Of a stretch of DNA of 12,869 bases, positions 12,215 to 12,869 are shown piece by piece. Source of the stretch: JAPLVS01 sp043809265 (GTDB lineage Archaea; Iainarchaeota; Iainarchaeia; Iainarchaeales; DTGL01); NCBI GenBank assembly GCA_043809265.1, contig JAZDDY010000048.1:1-12869 (forward strand), read 5' to 3'. Under the pieces are notes generated by a model. The model was not told the DNA's origin, searched no databases, and saw nothing but the letters and a program-made list of their open reading frames with translations. Positions within the stretch are counted from its first letter, which is position 1, and every line of letters starts with the position of its first letter. Position numbers and translations under genes: made by a program.

Positions 12215-12847
12215 ATGCAGGGCAACACCATAATTTCCTTTTTTGATGCAGGCTCCAACAGATTCTACAAGATTTTCTCGACAAAGGACCTGCCTTGCCT
12301 TGAAATTTCGGGGGTGAGGATGCACTGCGTCGAAAAGGGGGTGAAAGCGAGCACCGAGGCAATGGTTCGCGCGCTCGGCCCGCTCAGGGGGAAAGTGCTT
12401 GACACCTGCGCAGGCCTCGGCTATACAACAATAATGATTGCCGAAGCCGCAAACGTCAGGGAAGTCCACGCATTCGAAATCGACCCCAGCGTCCTGGAAA
12501 TCGCGAAAAAGAACGAGTTTTCAGCAAAACTCTTCTCCAATAAAAAAATTTTTCTCAAAAATGAAGACGTTTTTTCAGGCATCCGCTCTTTTCCAGATTC
12601 GTATTTCGACAGCATATTGCACGACCCGCCGCGCCTTTCCCTTGCCGGCGAGCTTTATGGCCGCCCATTCTATCAGGAATTGCTCCGCGTCCTCAAGCCA
12701 GGCTGTGTCTTGTTCCATTACACCGGCGCCCCTGGCGAAAAGAAAGGCCGCGATTTCAAGCTCAGAACAATGAAACGGCTCGAGGAAGCCGGCTTCAGGA
12801 ACGCGGAAAAAATCGAAATCGCATACGGCGTCCGCGCAGTGAAGTGA
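12215..12847 (+). CDS. Archaeal class I SAM-dependent methyltransferase (COG2521-like)
   Basis: The 210-residue protein has the Rossmann methyltransferase core: motif I VLDTCAGLGYTT (61-72), acidic motif II EID (88-90), motif IV HDPPR (136-140) followed by LSLAGELYGRPFYQELLRVL, and a late FHYTGAPG block (167-174). DTCAGLGYT together with HDPPR-x-SLAGELY is, from memory, the signature of an archaeal family of predicted methyltransferases (COG2521). The DPP sequence resembles the D/N-PP-Y of nucleic-acid amino-methyltransferases, so an RNA or DNA base amine is a reasonable substrate, but none is shown. The first 45 residues form an N-terminal extension of the domain. The ATG at 12215 has no Shine-Dalgarno and sits 26 bp after a TATA-like element. 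Confidence 0.85.
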   Translation: MQGNTIISFFDAGSNRFYKIFSTKDLPCLEISGVRMHCVEKGVKASTEAMVRALGPLRGKVLDTCAGLGYTTIMIAEAANVREVHAFEIDPSVLEIAKKNEFSAKLFSNKKIFLKNEDVFSGIRSFPDSYFDSILHDPPRLSLAGELYGRPFYQELLRVLKPGCVLFHYTGAPGEKKGRDFKLRTMKRLEEAGFRNAEKIEIAYGVRAVK

Positions 12848-12855
12848 CCTGTTTT

Positions 12856-12869
12856 ATGAAAGAATCCCT
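12856..12869 (+). CDS. Possible start of a following gene, cut by window edge
   Basis: An ATG 8 bp after the methyltransferase stop opens a frame reading M-K-E-S before the window ends. A GTGA at the methyltransferase stop lies 8 nt upstream and could act as a ribosome-binding element. Too little is visible to name it or to be sure that it is coding. Confidence 0.25.

Noticed and set aside
1..12869. CRISPR arrays, insertion sequences, tRNA or rRNA genes, inteins
   Set aside because: I saw no regularly spaced repeats, transposase-like products, RNA-gene features or insertions in the conserved polymerase motifs.

Overview
The window is archaeal chromosome. About three quarters of it is one leftward operon holding the RNA polymerase large subunits and the start of the str ribosomal cluster, in the archaeal order rpoH, rpoB'' (rpoB2), rpoB' (rpoB1), rpoA' (rpoA1), rpoA'' (rpoA2), rpl30e, nusA, rps12, rps7 and, cut by the left edge, what looks like fusA (EF-2). 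Both the B and the A subunit are split into two genes, the order is the one common in Euryarchaeota and related groups, and TATA-type promoters are visible. Several normally invariant polymerase motifs are altered (bridge helix, trigger loop, the ED pair of B', the ETPEG motif of B''), which suggests a divergent lineage, perhaps DPANN. That placement is inference from reading motifs by eye and needs a phylogeny.

Layout. Positions 1-9259 (minus strand) are the polymerase/ribosomal operon. It is tightly packed, with a 4-bp GTGA overlap at rpoH/rpoB2 and gaps mostly under 15 bp; the largest is 43 bp, between rpoB2 and rpoB1. Most genes have a GGTG-type Shine-Dalgarno element exactly 5 nt before the start codon, which decides several ambiguous starts. 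Positions 9260-9513 are non-coding and hold the operon's TATA box (9421-9428) and a cluster of dyad-symmetric sequences (9366-9412) where operators would be expected. Positions 9514-12869 hold short accessory units: an MgtC-family membrane protein (minus), divergent from a cysteine-rich single-pass surface protein (plus); a 60-residue charged protein (minus), convergent with it; a secreted phospholipase D/Nuc-family protein (minus); and, divergent from that, an archaeal SAM-dependent methyltransferase (plus). A further gene may begin at the right edge.

The window shows two modes of expression. Operon genes carry Shine-Dalgarno elements. The flanking accessory genes have none, and a TATA-like element lies roughly 23-35 bp before the start codon, as expected for leaderless or near-leaderless mRNAs. 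Both divergent pairs are separated by exactly 53 bp around a single near-central TATA-like element. No RNA genes, insertion sequences, CRISPR arrays or inteins were seen. The main points for follow-up are the active-site substitutions in the polymerase, the possible operator cluster at its promoter, and the cysteine-rich surface protein.
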